DNA from: Bog-756 sp963725395
Lineage (GTDB): Bacteria; Actinomycetota; Acidimicrobiia; Acidimicrobiales; RAAP-2
Assembly (NCBI GenBank): GCA_963725395.1
Contig: CAVRYH010000012.1
Coordinates: 124,001-188,000, forward strand
Length of the DNA stretch: 64,000 nucleotides
Direction: 5' to 3'
Shown here: piece by piece, positions 47,181 through 56,368 of the stretch
Layout: each line of letters opens with the position of its first letter
Position numbering within the stretch: the stretch's first letter is position 1
The notes under the pieces: model-generated
Told to the model about the DNA's origin: nothing
What the model saw: only the letters and a program-made list of their open reading frames with translations
Database searches by the model: none
Program-made: the position numbers and the translations under genes

Positions 47181-47612
47181 GTGACCCCGGACGATCCCCA
47201 CCGGTTCGAGCGGTTCGTGAAGGCCCAGGACGCCGACGGCACCTACTTGCGGGTCGTAGACGAGCTGGGCAACGGACGGAAGGAGAGCCACTGGATGTGG
47301 TTCGTCTTTCCGCAGATCGCCGGGCTCGGCCGGAGCGCGATGGCCGAGCGGTTCGCGCTCACCTCGTTGGACGAGGCGCGCGCCTACCTCGACCACCCGG
47401 TGCTCGGCCCGCGGCTCCTCGCATGTACCCGCCTCGTAGCCGACAGCGGGGCCGAGAGTGCCGAGCAGCTCCTCGGGAGTGTGGACTCGCTGAAACTGCG
47501 TTCGTCGATGACCCTGTTCTCCAGGGCCGACGAGGAAGAGACCCTCTTCCGCCAGGTACTCGACCGCTATTTCGGCGGCCGTCCTGACGACGCCACCGAT
47601 CGCCTGCTCTGA
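47181..47612 (+). CDS. DUF1810 family protein
   Basis: 143 residues from GTG 47181. The family signature is clear: DPHRFERFVKAQD, then KESHWMWFVFPQIAGLGRSAMAERF and AYLDHPVLGPRLLACTRLV. Function is unknown; family members are small cytoplasmic proteins. The frame is open upstream to 46806 without family character. The 46911-47180 gap holds nothing recognised. Confidence 0.85.
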   Translation: MTPDDPHRFERFVKAQDADGTYLRVVDELGNGRKESHWMWFVFPQIAGLGRSAMAERFALTSLDEARAYLDHPVLGPRLLACTRLVADSGAESAEQLLGSVDSLKLRSSMTLFSRADEEETLFRQVLDRYFGGRPDDATDRLL

Positions 47613-47859
47613 TCGCGACGCACACGGCCACCGTGGACGCCTGCTGCCCGGGGAAGCACCGCACCCACGGTGTCCGATGCCGTGGTGACAGCTGTTCGGG
47701 GCCGCCGGTGAGTACCCTCGATCGGAGGAGACAACCTCTCCCACCCGAGGGACGACCGGTCCACCGTCCCGAGTAGCCGGAAGCAGGGGAACGATCGAGT
47801 ACACCATCCTGAAGCCACCACCGAGTCGGCACCGTCTCCTCTGGATCGTCCTCTGTGTC

Positions 47860-48960
47860 GTGGTGGTCCTGGTCGTCGGCGCCGTAGTCCTCGTGACGGT
47901 CCGCCACGTGACGGTCGAGCACAAGGCGGCGTCCGGCGGCCACCGCGCCGTCGTGGGTCACCCGGCCAGAGGTCTCACCGTTGTGACCACCACACCGGCC
48001 GACGGGGCCGCCGACGTCCCGTCCGACCAGGAGGTCACCGTCCGGCTGTCGTCTCCCGTGGAGGCCGTGGTCGGACAGCCGTCCTTCGACCCCCCGGTCG
48101 CCGGGAGCTGGCAGCGTACCGGCCCTTCCACGATGGCCTTCCTCGCCACGGCGCCGTTCCTGCCGACCACGACGGAGACGCTCACCATCCCCTCGGGCCC
48201 CGACGGCCCCCGATCCAAGACCGGTACGACGCTCACCGCCCCCGTCACCGTGTCGTTCACCGTGGCCCAGGCCAGCACGGAAAGGCTGCAGCAGCTGCTC
48301 GCCCAGCTCGGCTACCTGCCCCTCTCCTTCACGCCGGCCGGGCCCTTGAGCTCCCCGGTCGAGGCCACGACCGCCCAGGACGGCAACTTCGCCTGGCGCT
48401 GGCCGAATCAGCCGACGTCACTCACATCCCTTTGGACCGAAGGTTCGGAGAACGTGATCACCAAGGGTGCACTCATGAACTTCGAGAACCAGAACGGCCT
48501 GACCGTCGACGGCCTGGCCGGCGTCCGCGTCTGGACCGCACTCCTCGCCGATGTGGCGGCCGGCAAGACCGACGCCGACCCCTACACCTACGTGTTCGTC
48601 TCCAAACAGCTCCCCGAGGCCCTGACGCTGTTCGAGAACGGCACACCGACCATCGTCAACACCCCCGTCAACACCGGAGCGCCCGGCGCCGACACGACCG
48701 ACGGCACCTACCCGGTCTTCGAACACGTGGTCAGTTCACGGATGCAGGGGACCAACCCTGACGGATCGACCTACGACGACCCGGCGGTTCCGTGGGCGAG
48801 CTACTTCAACGGTGGCGACGCACTCCACGGGTTCGTCCGCGCCACCTACGGCTCGTACCAGAGCAACGGTTGCGTCGAGATGCCCGTGGCCGAAGCGGCC
48901 CAGGTCTGGCCGCTCACCCCCATCGGCACCCTGGTCACCGTGGTCGGTCCCTCCTCCTAG
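47860..48960 (+). CDS. L,D-transpeptidase (YkuD) with N-terminal Ig-like domain
   Basis: Cell-wall cross-linking enzyme, exported and membrane-anchored. A membrane helix (WIVLCVVVVLVVGAVVLVTV) lies at the very start and extends upstream of the annotated GTG. It is followed by a Big_5-like domain (ADGAADVPSDQEVTVRLSSPVEAV), a peptidoglycan-binding-like linker (QLLAQLGYLPL) and a C-terminal YkuD domain. The catalytic motif is HGFVRATYGSYQSNGCVEMP with His and Cys about 16 residues apart. The true start is uncertain: the frame continues to about 47788 without ATG or GTG. Confidence 0.87.
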   Translation: MVVLVVGAVVLVTVRHVTVEHKAASGGHRAVVGHPARGLTVVTTTPADGAADVPSDQEVTVRLSSPVEAVVGQPSFDPPVAGSWQRTGPSTMAFLATAPFLPTTTETLTIPSGPDGPRSKTGTTLTAPVTVSFTVAQASTERLQQLLAQLGYLPLSFTPAGPLSSPVEATTAQDGNFAWRWPNQPTSLTSLWTEGSENVITKGALMNFENQNGLTVDGLAGVRVWTALLADVAAGKTDADPYTYVFVSKQLPEALTLFENGTPTIVNTPVNTGAPGADTTDGTYPVFEHVVSSRMQGTNPDGSTYDDPAVPWASYFNGGDALHGFVRATYGSYQSNGCVEMPVAEAAQVWPLTPIGTLVTVVGPSS

Positions 48961-49027
48961 CTGGGCCGGCGTGGCCCTCGCGAGGTCGCCGTAGGATCTC
49001 GGCAGACGAGCACGAGGAGGAATCGAA

Positions 49028-49993
49028 GTGGAGATGGAGTATCGCCGCTTGGGCAGGACCGGGCTGAGAGTGAGTGTGCTCTCCTTCGGCTCGTGGGTCA
49101 CGTTCGGACCCCAGCTGGCCGGGAGCCTGGCCGAGGACTGCCTGGCCGCCGCCTACGACGCCGGGGTGAACTTCTTCGACAACGCGGAGGCCTACTCGGC
49201 CGGTGAGTCGGAGCGGATCATGGGCGAGGCCATCGCGTCACTGCAATGGCCCAGGCACAGCTATGTGCTGTCGACCAAGCTCTTCTGGGGGATCCACCAG
49301 AACGTCAACATGCGCAACACCCTCAACCGCAAGTACCTCCTCCAGGCCATCGACGGCTCGCTCGAACGGTTCGGACTCGACTTCGTCGATCTGGTCTACT
49401 GCCACCGGCCGGACCCGGAGACCCCCATCGAGGAGACGGTCTGGGCGATGTCGGACATCGTCTCGAGTGGCAAGGCCCTCTACTGGGGGACGTCGGAGTG
49501 GTCCGCCGAGGCGCTGCGGGAGGCGTGGGACATCGCCGAACGCCACCATCTGCACAAGCCGGTCGTCGAGCAGCCGCAGTACAACCTGCTGTGGCGGGAG
49601 CGCGTCGAACAGGAATACGCGCCCCTCTACGACGGGATCGGTCTCGGGCTGACCACCTGGAGCCCGCTGAGCTCGGGGTTGCTGACCGGGAAGTACCTGG
49701 ACGGCGTGCCCGAGGGCTCACGGGCAACCCTCCCGGGCTACGAGTGGCTGGAGGGGCTGTTGACCGACCCGGAGCGCAACGAGAAGGTCCGCTCACTGCA
49801 GAGCATCGCCAAGGAGCTCGACTGCAGCCTGGCCCAGCTGGCCATCGCCTGGTGTGCGAAGAACCCGCACGTGTCCACGGTGATCACCGGGGCGAGCCGG
49901 GTGGAACAGGTGCACGAGAACCTCGCCGCGCTCGAGGTCCTGCCCAAGCTGACTGACGACGTGCTTTCGCGCATCGACGAAGTCACCGGCTGA
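49028..49993 (+). CDS. Aldo/keto reductase (voltage-gated K+ channel beta-like, YghZ type)
   Basis: NADPH-dependent oxidoreductase of 321 residues. The catalytic tetrad is D51, Y56 (DNAEAYSAG), K84 (STKLFWG) and H126 (YCHRPDP). The C-terminal nucleotide-binding region STVITGASRVEQVHENL is typical. GAGGAGG precedes the start. Substrate unknown; relatives reduce methylglyoxal and aldehydes. It overlaps the convergent membrane protein gene by 11 bases. Confidence 0.92.
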   Translation: MEMEYRRLGRTGLRVSVLSFGSWVTFGPQLAGSLAEDCLAAAYDAGVNFFDNAEAYSAGESERIMGEAIASLQWPRHSYVLSTKLFWGIHQNVNMRNTLNRKYLLQAIDGSLERFGLDFVDLVYCHRPDPETPIEETVWAMSDIVSSGKALYWGTSEWSAEALREAWDIAERHHLHKPVVEQPQYNLLWRERVEQEYAPLYDGIGLGLTTWSPLSSGLLTGKYLDGVPEGSRATLPGYEWLEGLLTDPERNEKVRSLQSIAKELDCSLAQLAIAWCAKNPHVSTVITGASRVEQVHENLAALEVLPKLTDDVLSRIDEVTG

Positions 49994-50579
49994 TGTCCCT
50001 CGCCTGATCCTGTGGTCCCCTGGGGACCTCCTGGACCACCACAGTCGTCGGGTGGCGCCTGAACCATCGTCGTCGGTGGGGGGCCGCGTAGCCCTCCAGC
50101 CGGGCCAGCTCGAGGATCCGCCGGTTGACCTGGTGGGCGAGGTACAGGGTGAACAGCGCACAGGGGATCTCCACCAGGACGGCCAGAAGGAGGGCCTCGA
50201 AGGTCTGCGAGCGGCCCCCCGACGTCGTGACGTCGAACCAGGCGTCCACCAACAGGAGCACCGCCGTGGCCGTCGCCGGGAACTGGACCCGCGGATCGAG
50301 CCGGAATGCCAGGTACGCCGTCCGGGCGATGACGATGACCAGGATGACGTCGAACCCGACCCAGGCCGCACGGTAGTGTCGGTCGAACTGGTGACGGGGC
50401 AGCGTGATGGCCAGATAGACGATCCACGGCAGGAGCAGGGCGGCGGCCGCAGTGTAGAGCCACGCCATCCGCCGACCACGGCGCCGGCCCGCCTCTTCGC
50501 TGGCCCACCGGACCGGATCCGGCGACTCCGGACGCGGGGCCGGATCGGACTGCGAACGATGGGGCTCCTCCGCATCCAC
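49983..50579 (-). CDS. Hypothetical membrane protein
   Basis: 198 residues with a charged N-terminus (1-37) and four predicted helices (WLYTAAAALLLPWIVYLAI; WVGFDVILVIVIARTAYLAF; ATATAVLLLVDAWFDV; FEALLLAVLVEIPCALFTLY). Not a recognised family, though the pattern is common in actinobacteria. It lies 21 bases after ppk1 on the same strand, so it may be co-transcribed. Confidence 0.8.
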   Translation of the reverse strand: MDAEEPHRSQSDPAPRPESPDPVRWASEEAGRRRGRRMAWLYTAAAALLLPWIVYLAITLPRHQFDRHYRAAWVGFDVILVIVIARTAYLAFRLDPRVQFPATATAVLLLVDAWFDVTTSGGRSQTFEALLLAVLVEIPCALFTLYLAHQVNRRILELARLEGYAAPHRRRWFRRHPTTVVVQEVPRGPQDQARDISR

Positions 50580-50600
50580 CCCCTCAGACTAGAGGCCCCA

Positions 50601-52721
50601 CTACGAAGCGATCGTCCGTCGCTTCTCGTCGACGAGTGAGCTCCGCTCCAACGCGGCCACGATGAGTGCATCCTGGGTCGCAACCCCGTTGACGGTGGGC
50701 ATCCGATGCCACATCCCGTCCGCGTCGAGCGACCACGAATGGGTGTCGTCGGCCAGGTTCAGCTCCAGGATCTCCTCGAGCTGGACGACAGCGGCCGGAT
50801 CGGCGACGGGGATCATCGCCTCGACCCTCCGGTCGAGGTTGCGGCGACGCAGGTCGGCCGATCCGATGTAATAGCTCGCCGGACGGCCATTGGCACCGCC
50901 GAAACGGAGGATGCGGGAGTGTTCGAGGAACCGCCCGACGATGGAGCGGACCTGGATGGTCTCCGATAGTCCGGGCACCCCCGGCCGCAGGCAACAGATG
51001 CCGCGGATGACGAGGTCGATGGGAACCCCGGCCTGCGAGGCGCGGTAGAGGGCGTCCATGACGGCAACGTCGTCGAGCCCGTTGACCTTGATCACGATGC
51101 GCCCGTCCGGCCCAGCCAGGGCCTCGTTGTCGATGCAGTCGACCACCCGGTCGCGGATGCCACCGGGCGAGGTGACCAGTTCCCGATAGTGCGGGGGCTG
51201 GCTGAACCCGGTGATGTAGTTGAAGAAGCGGGTGACGTCGGCGCCTAGCTCCGGACGGGAGGACAGGACCCCGAGGTCCTCGTAGATACGGGCGGTTTTG
51301 GGGTTGTAGTTCCCCGTACCGACGTGGCAGTAGAGGCGCACCGTCCCACCCTCCTGGCGAACCACGAGCGTCGTCTTGGCGTGGGTCTTCAACCCCATCA
51401 GGCCATAGATCACGTGGGCGCCCGCCTCTTCCAGGGCTCGGGCCCAGCCGATGTTGGCCTCCTCGTCGAACCGGGCGGTGACCTCGACGAGTACGGCCAC
51501 CTGCTTGCCGTGCTCAGCCGCCCGGATGAGAGCAGCCACCACCGCGCTGTCGCCCGAGGTGCGGTACAGGCACTGTTTGATGGCCAGGACATGGGGATCG
51601 TCCGCCGCCTCGTTCAACAACTCCTCCACCGACGCGGAGAACGAGTCGTAGGGGTGGTGGACGAGGAGATCCTGGCGATCGAGCACCGAGAAGATACTGG
51701 CGTCCTCCTCGCGCTCGACCGTGGTGAGGGGCTGGGGGATGAGCGGCGTCCATGGTTCGTCATGGAGGTCGGGCCGGTCGAGCCCATGGATGGCCCACAT
51801 GCAGTCCAGCCCCAGTGGCCCGGCGAAGCGGTAGACATCATCGGGACCGAGCCCGAGCTCCTCGGTCAGCCGCGCCACCGGCCCCTCCGACGTCTTCGAG
51901 TCGATCTCGAGCCGTACGACCGGCAGGAACCGGCGCCGTCGCAACTCCTCCTGCAGGGCGAGCAGCAGGTCGTCGGCGGCGTCGTCGTCGAGAGCGAGAT
52001 CGGCGTCGCGGGTGACCCGGAAGATACAGGGTTGACCCACGTCCATCCCCGGAAAGAGGGTGTCGATGAAGGCGACGAGCGTCTGCTCGAGGGGGATGAA
52101 CCGGTCCCCTCCCGGCAACGGCAGCAGCCTGGCCACGTTGGGTGGCACCTTCACCCGGGCGAACCGCACGGTGTCGTCGTTTCGGTTGCGGACCTCGACG
52201 CCCACATTGAGCGACAGGTTCGAGATGTAGGGGAACGGATGGCTGGGGTCAACGGTGAGCGGCGTGACCACAGGCAGGATCAGCCGGTCGAACACCTCCT
52301 GGAGGTAGTTCCGGTCCGAGATGTCCAGCGAGTCCCAGTCGCAAAGTTCGATGCCCTCGGCCCGCAGCGCCGGCCCCAGATCGTTGAGCAGCAGCTCCTC
52401 CTCCCGGCGGACCATCCTCTCGAGCGACGCCCGGACATCCCGCAGCAATTGGTCCGGTGTGCTCCCGTTCAGGGCCAAGCTCTTGATGCCGGCCACCACC
52501 TGCCGGCGCAATCCGGCCACCTGGACCTGGAAGAACTCGTCAATGCGCTCGCTGAACAGCACCAGGAACTTCACCCGCTCCAGCAAGGGAATGGACTGGT
52601 CGGCGACCAGGTCGAGCAGCCGGTCGTTGAAGTCGAGGTCGGAGAGCTGACGGGCGAAGTACCGCTGGTCGGCCCCCGCGCCGGGGCCGTCGGCTTCCCC
52701 GCTGGTGGTCTCGGCGCTCAT
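50601..52721 (-). CDS. ppk1: Polyphosphate kinase 1
   Basis: Makes polyphosphate reversibly from ATP. 706 residues from ATG 52721. The N-terminal domain starts YFARQLSDLDFNDRLLDL. The phosphorylated histidine lies in GLMGLKTHAKTTLV and the second catalytic histidine/arginine region in SADLRRRNLDRRVEAMIPV. Also visible are CHVGTGNYNPKTARIYEDLG and IRGICCLRPGVPGLS. An open extension to 52832 lacks family character. Divergent from inorganic pyrophosphatase. Confidence 0.95.
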   Translation of the reverse strand: MSAETTSGEADGPGAGADQRYFARQLSDLDFNDRLLDLVADQSIPLLERVKFLVLFSERIDEFFQVQVAGLRRQVVAGIKSLALNGSTPDQLLRDVRASLERMVRREEELLLNDLGPALRAEGIELCDWDSLDISDRNYLQEVFDRLILPVVTPLTVDPSHPFPYISNLSLNVGVEVRNRNDDTVRFARVKVPPNVARLLPLPGGDRFIPLEQTLVAFIDTLFPGMDVGQPCIFRVTRDADLALDDDAADDLLLALQEELRRRRFLPVVRLEIDSKTSEGPVARLTEELGLGPDDVYRFAGPLGLDCMWAIHGLDRPDLHDEPWTPLIPQPLTTVEREEDASIFSVLDRQDLLVHHPYDSFSASVEELLNEAADDPHVLAIKQCLYRTSGDSAVVAALIRAAEHGKQVAVLVEVTARFDEEANIGWARALEEAGAHVIYGLMGLKTHAKTTLVVRQEGGTVRLYCHVGTGNYNPKTARIYEDLGVLSSRPELGADVTRFFNYITGFSQPPHYRELVTSPGGIRDRVVDCIDNEALAGPDGRIVIKVNGLDDVAVMDALYRASQAGVPIDLVIRGICCLRPGVPGLSETIQVRSIVGRFLEHSRILRFGGANGRPASYYIGSADLRRRNLDRRVEAMIPVADPAAVVQLEEILELNLADDTHSWSLDADGMWHRMPTVNGVATQDALIVAALERSSLVDEKRRTIAS

Positions 52722-52884
52722 CAGACAACGATACCAACCGCCGGCTGCTGTCGGTCCCGGGGGGTGCGGGCTCGCCGTCGGCCCCGGCCGTCCGCCTATC
52801 CCGCCGGTACGCGGCCCGTCAGGGACGGCCACCGAAGTGCGTCACAATGGGGATCCGACCGGCTGGCGACGAAAGGTGTCCGAC

Positions 52885-53382
52885 GTGACCGACCGCACCA
52901 TCGAAGTCATCGTGGAGATCCCCCGGGGTAGCCGGAACAAGTACGAATACGACCACGAACGCCACGTCATACGGCTCGACCGGCGCCTGTTCTCAGCCAC
53001 GTTCTACCCCGCGGACTACGGGTTCGTCCCCGACACGCTGGCCGAGGACGGCGACCCGCTGGACGTCCTCATCCTCCTCGACGAGCCCACGTTCCCGGGC
53101 TGCCTGGTCGAGTGCCGCCCTGTCGGCGTGTTCTGGATGACCGATGAGAAGGGCCCCGACGCCAAGATCATCTCGGTGGCCATCGGTGATCCGGTGTGGG
53201 AGGAGGTCCGGGACCTAGACGGGCTCCCACCCCACCTCACGTTCGAGATCGCCCACTTCTTCGACGTCTACAAGGACCTGGAGCCGGACAAACTCACGAA
53301 GGTGGGCGGCTTCGACGGCGTCGACGCCGCTTGGGCCGAGATCGATCGCTCCTTCGAGCGGGCTCGGACGAACGAGGCCTGA
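52885..53382 (+). CDS. ppa: Inorganic pyrophosphatase (family I, soluble)
   Basis: Hydrolyses pyrophosphate to drive biosynthesis. 165 residues. Active-site signatures: EIPRGSRNKYEYD, the metal-binding DGDPLDVLIL, and the lysine/tyrosine-rich FFDVYKDLEPDK. I chose GTG 52885 because AAAGG lies 8 bases upstream; GTG 52876 is an alternative. With ppk1 and hppA, the window carries three pyrophosphate/polyphosphate enzymes. Confidence 0.95.
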   Translation: MTDRTIEVIVEIPRGSRNKYEYDHERHVIRLDRRLFSATFYPADYGFVPDTLAEDGDPLDVLILLDEPTFPGCLVECRPVGVFWMTDEKGPDAKIISVAIGDPVWEEVRDLDGLPPHLTFEIAHFFDVYKDLEPDKLTKVGGFDGVDAAWAEIDRSFERARTNEA

Positions 53383-53432
53383 ACGCGGCCGGCCCGATCA
53401 CCCGGCCCGGTCGGGTCGGGCGGGGGCTCGGT

Positions 53433-53699
53433 TCAGCCGAGGACCTGGGCCTTGGCGGCGGAGAACTCCTCGTCGGTCAGGGCTCCCGAGGAGTGGAGTT
53501 CGGCGAGCTTCTGGAGGCGGGCGATGGTGTCGTCCTCGCCTCCCGCGGCGGCGGGAGCTGGTGCGGGGGCCGGAGCCGGAGCCGCCGGTTCTGGTTGCTG
53601 CTGAGCCATGGCCCGATTGGTCCCGGCCTTCGCCCCCATGTAGGCCACACCGCCGACGGCGGCAGCCCGGAGCAGTGGTCGTCTGCGTACGAAAGGCAT
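53433..53699 (-). CDS. SHOCT-domain small protein
   Basis: 88 residues. A basic N-terminus with a short hydrophobic patch leads to a proline/alanine spacer and a C-terminal SHOCT motif (DTIARLQKLAELHSSGALTDEEFSAAKAQ), a short oligomerisation module often found at protein ends. Adjacent to the carboxymuconolactone-decarboxylase-like gene and probably co-transcribed with it. Confidence 0.85.
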   Translation of the reverse strand: MPFVRRRPLLRAAAVGGVAYMGAKAGTNRAMAQQQPEPAAPAPAPAPAPAAAGGEDDTIARLQKLAELHSSGALTDEEFSAAKAQVLG

Positions 53700-53710
53700 C
53701 GTTGGTCTCC

Positions 53711-54061
53711 TCAGCCCTCTTCTTCTTCTCCGTCGAGGTCGATACCGAGCGCGAACGCGATCTCGGCCGCGGCGGACACGATCCTGACATTACCGACGGT
53801 GGGATTGAGGGCCACCAGCAGCCCGAGGATCTCCTCGGGGGTGACACCCACCTCGAGGGCGAAGCCGACCTGGAACACGTAGGAGGCCGGCGCAGCATCT
53901 GCGGCGATGAGTGCTGCGATGTTGGCCAACGAATAGGTCTTCGGGTCGAGGCCAGAGGCCGCGAGGTTGTCCAGACGGGCCTCGAAGAGTGCCTCGAGTG
54001 CACTGGCGTCATGGCGAGCAACGCCGAAGAGCGCTTCGGTGGTGCCGGTGGATACGGCCAT
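53711..54061 (-). CDS. Carboxymuconolactone decarboxylase-like (AhpD-fold) protein
   Basis: 116 residues from ATG 54061, with GGAGG upstream. The helical AhpD-like fold is suggested by LEALFEARLDNLAASGLDPKTYSLANIAALIAADAAP and GVTPEEILGLLVALNPTVG. The CxxC redox pair of peroxidase members is missing, so it belongs to the non-thiol CMD group of unknown activity. The 54062-54355 gap upstream shows no gene. Confidence 0.75.
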   Translation of the reverse strand: MAVSTGTTEALFGVARHDASALEALFEARLDNLAASGLDPKTYSLANIAALIAADAAPASYVFQVGFALEVGVTPEEILGLLVALNPTVGNVRIVSAAAEIAFALGIDLDGEEEEG

Positions 54062-54355
54062 CGTGATTCCTCCGCTTGTCGTCGTGGGCCCCGCTATCAG
54101 GTGAGTGTCACGCCGGGCGAGGTGGACCCCCCTCGCCGCCAGGCAACCATACCGGATCCGCCCTAATGTGTCGGCGGTCGTGCGGGTCGAGTGCACGGTC
54201 GGCGGCGGAAACCCAGGGTCGCCCCCGGAGACCGGCCCCCATCGGGGCGCCGTATAGTCTTGTCCTCGCCCTGAGGTAGAGGAGTCACAACCGGGCCGCT
54301 GGTGCGTCGACCAAGGGCCGCCCTGACCCGGGGGTCGGATCAACCATCAACTCAC

Positions 54356-54429
54356 GGGGATGTAGCTCAGTTGGCTAGAGCACCTGCTTTGCAAGCAGGG
54401 GGTCACGGGTTCGAGTCCCGTCATCTCCA
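54356..54429 (+). tRNA. tRNA-Ala (anticodon TGC)
   Basis: Acceptor GGGGATG/CATCTCC, D-arm GCTC-AGTTGGCTA-GAGC, anticodon arm CCTGC-TTTGCAA-GCAGG with anticodon TGC, T-arm ACGGG-TTCGAGT-CCCGT. No encoded CCA. It marks the left edge of a lower-G+C block. Confidence 0.95.
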
Positions 54430-54583
54430 CTCGTTGTCGGGTTTGTGACGTTGTCCCTGGTAGATGCGGGTTTCTGGGATCCGCTCGCTACCCGAGCCAA
54501 ATGGCGATGTTCGAACTCTCGGCGAACAGGGAGACCGGCCGACTCAGGTAGACCGCTCGGCAAGCGGTTCAGGCTTCTTGGAT

Positions 54584-55219
54584 TCAACGAGCTCCGTAGG
54601 CGTCCACAAACGCTGCAGAAGCCCTCCGGGCCACGGGGATGAGATCGTGTGTCGACGCGTAGTCGTCATCGCCGGTGAACATGGCTTTGTTGACCGGGAT
54701 CCAGAACAACATGCCGACGAAGTGCTCCGCTGCTGCCGTCGCATCGTCGACAACGAGCAGGCGACGATCCGCAAGAGCTCGGAAGCTGTTCGCAAGCGCT
54801 GCGAGGACTCGTTCGAACCCCTTCTCGTACCAGGCTGTCGAGATCTCGGGGAAGCGATCCGCGGAAGAGATCACCAAGCGTCGGAGTCGCAAGACTCGTG
54901 GCTGCATCAACGCCATGAGAAACGTCTCAGCCAGATGCTCCAGATCGCTGGAAATATCCGCCGTTGCCGGCAACTGCTCAGCGATGACCTCAATGAGCGC
55001 ACTCATATCGTCAGTCGTCGACAGCACGATGTCGGCGAATAGATGCTGCTTGTCGGTGAAGTGCTTGTAGACGGTCTGTTTGGAGACGCCGGCCTTCGCC
55101 GCAATCTCTTCCATCGTCGTGCCTTCGTACCCCTTGGCGAGGAACGCGTCGATGGCTGCTTCGCGGATCTCGCGGTGGCGCCTGTCCGAGTTCCGCTCTG
55201 TGGGCTCCGGAGTGCTCAT
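54584..55219 (-). CDS. TetR/AcrR family transcriptional regulator
   Basis: 211 residues from ATG 55219. The DNA-binding domain is IREAAIDAFLAKGYEGTTMEEIAAKAGVSKQTVYKHFTDKQHLF; the C-terminal part matches the TetR_C_7/AefR type (MQPRVLRLRRLVISSADRFP). Divergent from the VOC gene with two similar 19-base sequences between them. Base composition is visibly less G+C-rich than the surrounding genome. Confidence 0.92.
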   Translation of the reverse strand: MSTPEPTERNSDRRHREIREAAIDAFLAKGYEGTTMEEIAAKAGVSKQTVYKHFTDKQHLFADIVLSTTDDMSALIEVIAEQLPATADISSDLEHLAETFLMALMQPRVLRLRRLVISSADRFPEISTAWYEKGFERVLAALANSFRALADRRLLVVDDATAAAEHFVGMLFWIPVNKAMFTGDDDYASTHDLIPVARRASAAFVDAYGAR

Positions 55220-55238
55220 GCGTGACACTTGACTCAGA

Positions 55239-55283
55239 GTACTAGACGGATCAGTTCTAATCGGGTACTATACGGTCTAGTTC
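55239..55283. promoter_or_regulatory. Two direct copies of a TetR-like operator
   Basis: GTACTAGACGGATCAGTTC (55239-55257) and GTACTATACGGTCTAGTTC (55265-55283) match at 15 of 19 positions and start 26 bases apart, between the divergent tetR and VOC genes. The ACTAGAC...GTCTAGT ends are also inverted with respect to each other. Likely binding sites for the adjacent regulator. Confidence 0.55.
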
Positions 55284-55312
55284 CGGCCACACACGACCAC
55301 AGGAGGTCAACC

Positions 55313-55711
55313 ATGAAGCTCGAGGCATACCTGTTCTTTCCGGGCAACACCGAAGAAGCCGTCAGCTTCTACCAGTCCATCCTCGGTGGCGAGGTGGCGA
55401 TCACCCGGCGCGGCGATGTGGACCGGACAGCATCAGAGAACGAGAAGCACCTCGTGATCAACGCATCGTTGGACACAGGTTCGTTCACGCTGCGAGCCAG
55501 TGACCGCGCCGATGCATCCAACGATGTCCAGACCAGAGTCGAGCTCTCCATCATCGGGTCCGACGAGAACGAGCTCCGCCGGATCTTCGATGAGCTGAGC
55601 GATGGAGGAGCCGTCAAGGCACCGCTCGAGAAGATGTTCTGGGGCGACACTTTCGGCGCGCTGATCGACAAGTTCGGTATCGGCTGGCAGGTCAACATTT
55701 CTGCCAGCTGA
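55313..55711 (+). CDS. VOC family protein (PhnB/glyoxalase-like)
   Basis: 132 residues from ATG 55313 with AGGAGG upstream. Matches the PhnB-like group of the vicinal oxygen chelate fold: AYLFFPGNTEEAVSFYQSILGGEV at the start and KMFWGDTFGALIDKFGIGWQVN at the end. No clear catalytic metal set is evident; such proteins are often of unknown role or methyltransferase-like by name only. Confidence 0.9.
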   Translation: MKLEAYLFFPGNTEEAVSFYQSILGGEVAITRRGDVDRTASENEKHLVINASLDTGSFTLRASDRADASNDVQTRVELSIIGSDENELRRIFDELSDGGAVKAPLEKMFWGDTFGALIDKFGIGWQVNISAS

Positions 55712-55771
55712 CGAGGTTCAGCATCATCGATGACAGAGCAACCACCGCCCGATCCCAAGGAAGGTGAAATC

Positions 55772-56002
55772 TTGACTGACCAGACTGCACCATGGCCATA
55801 ACAAGGACCTGCGTCGTACTTCCCACCGATCGAAAAAAAATGCGGTCGCTCAATCGCCGAGTGGCAGAAAATCATCGTGGACTGCGGACTCGAGAAGCAC
55901 ATGGCGATCGTCGGTCACCTCAAGTCCGAGTACGGGATGGGACACGGTCACGCCAAGGCTCTCGTTGGGTGGACGCTGGTGGGAAATCAGGCAGCACCCT
56001 GA
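55772..56002 (+). pseudogene. DUF4287 family protein with an in-frame stop
   Basis: TTG at 55772 (after AAGGAAGG) opens TDQTAPWP, then an in-frame TAA (55799-55801). The frame continues with QGPASYFPPIEKKCGRSIAEW, CGLEKHMAIVGHLKSEYGMGHGHA and KALVGWTL to the TGA at 56000-56002, the full DUF4287 family. No alternative start precedes SYFP. One nonsense codon thus separates it from a 76-residue intact protein. Confidence 0.7.
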
Positions 56003-56035
56003 GTCAGTTCGGCATGGCGGTGGCTGTCAGTGCCG

Positions 56036-56368
56036 TCATTGCGGCGAGAGATAGTCCTGCAGAGCGTCAAGCCGGTCGTCCCAGGCGTGGACAAGCGCGG
56101 CCAGGAACTGCTGGGCGAGTTGCACGGGTAAGGACCGCAGTCGGTAGCGCACCCGCCGCCGCTCGCCAGGCTGAGGCGTGACCAGGCCCGCGTCGGCCAT
56201 GAGGGCGAGGTGTTTTGCGATCGCCTGGCGGCTGACCGGCAGCCGATCCCCAAGATCGGTGGCCGTGGACGGGCCGTCCGTGGCGAGGGCGGCGAGGGTG
56301 GACCGGCGGTTCGGATCAGCGAGCGCCACGAAGACTTGCTCGGCAACAGCGTCGATGTCACGCGCCAT
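56036..56368 (-). CDS. ArsR-family transcriptional regulator
   Basis: 110 residues from ATG 56368. Winged helix: VFVALADPNRRSTLAALATDGPSTATDLGDRL, then VSRQAIAKHLALMADAGLV and ERRRVRYRLR. No metal-binding cysteines. Its start overlaps the end of the SRPBCC gene by 11 bases; ArsR plus SRPBCC pairs are common and the regulator probably controls that operon. Confidence 0.9.
   Translation of the reverse strand: MARDIDAVAEQVFVALADPNRRSTLAALATDGPSTATDLGDRLPVSRQAIAKHLALMADAGLVTPQPGERRRVRYRLRSLPVQLAQQFLAALVHAWDDRLDALQDYLSPQ

Noticed and set aside
54356..54429. tRNA-Ala as an integration site with a duplicated 3' end
   Set aside because: No second copy of the tRNA 3' segment and no integrase gene was seen to the right within the window.
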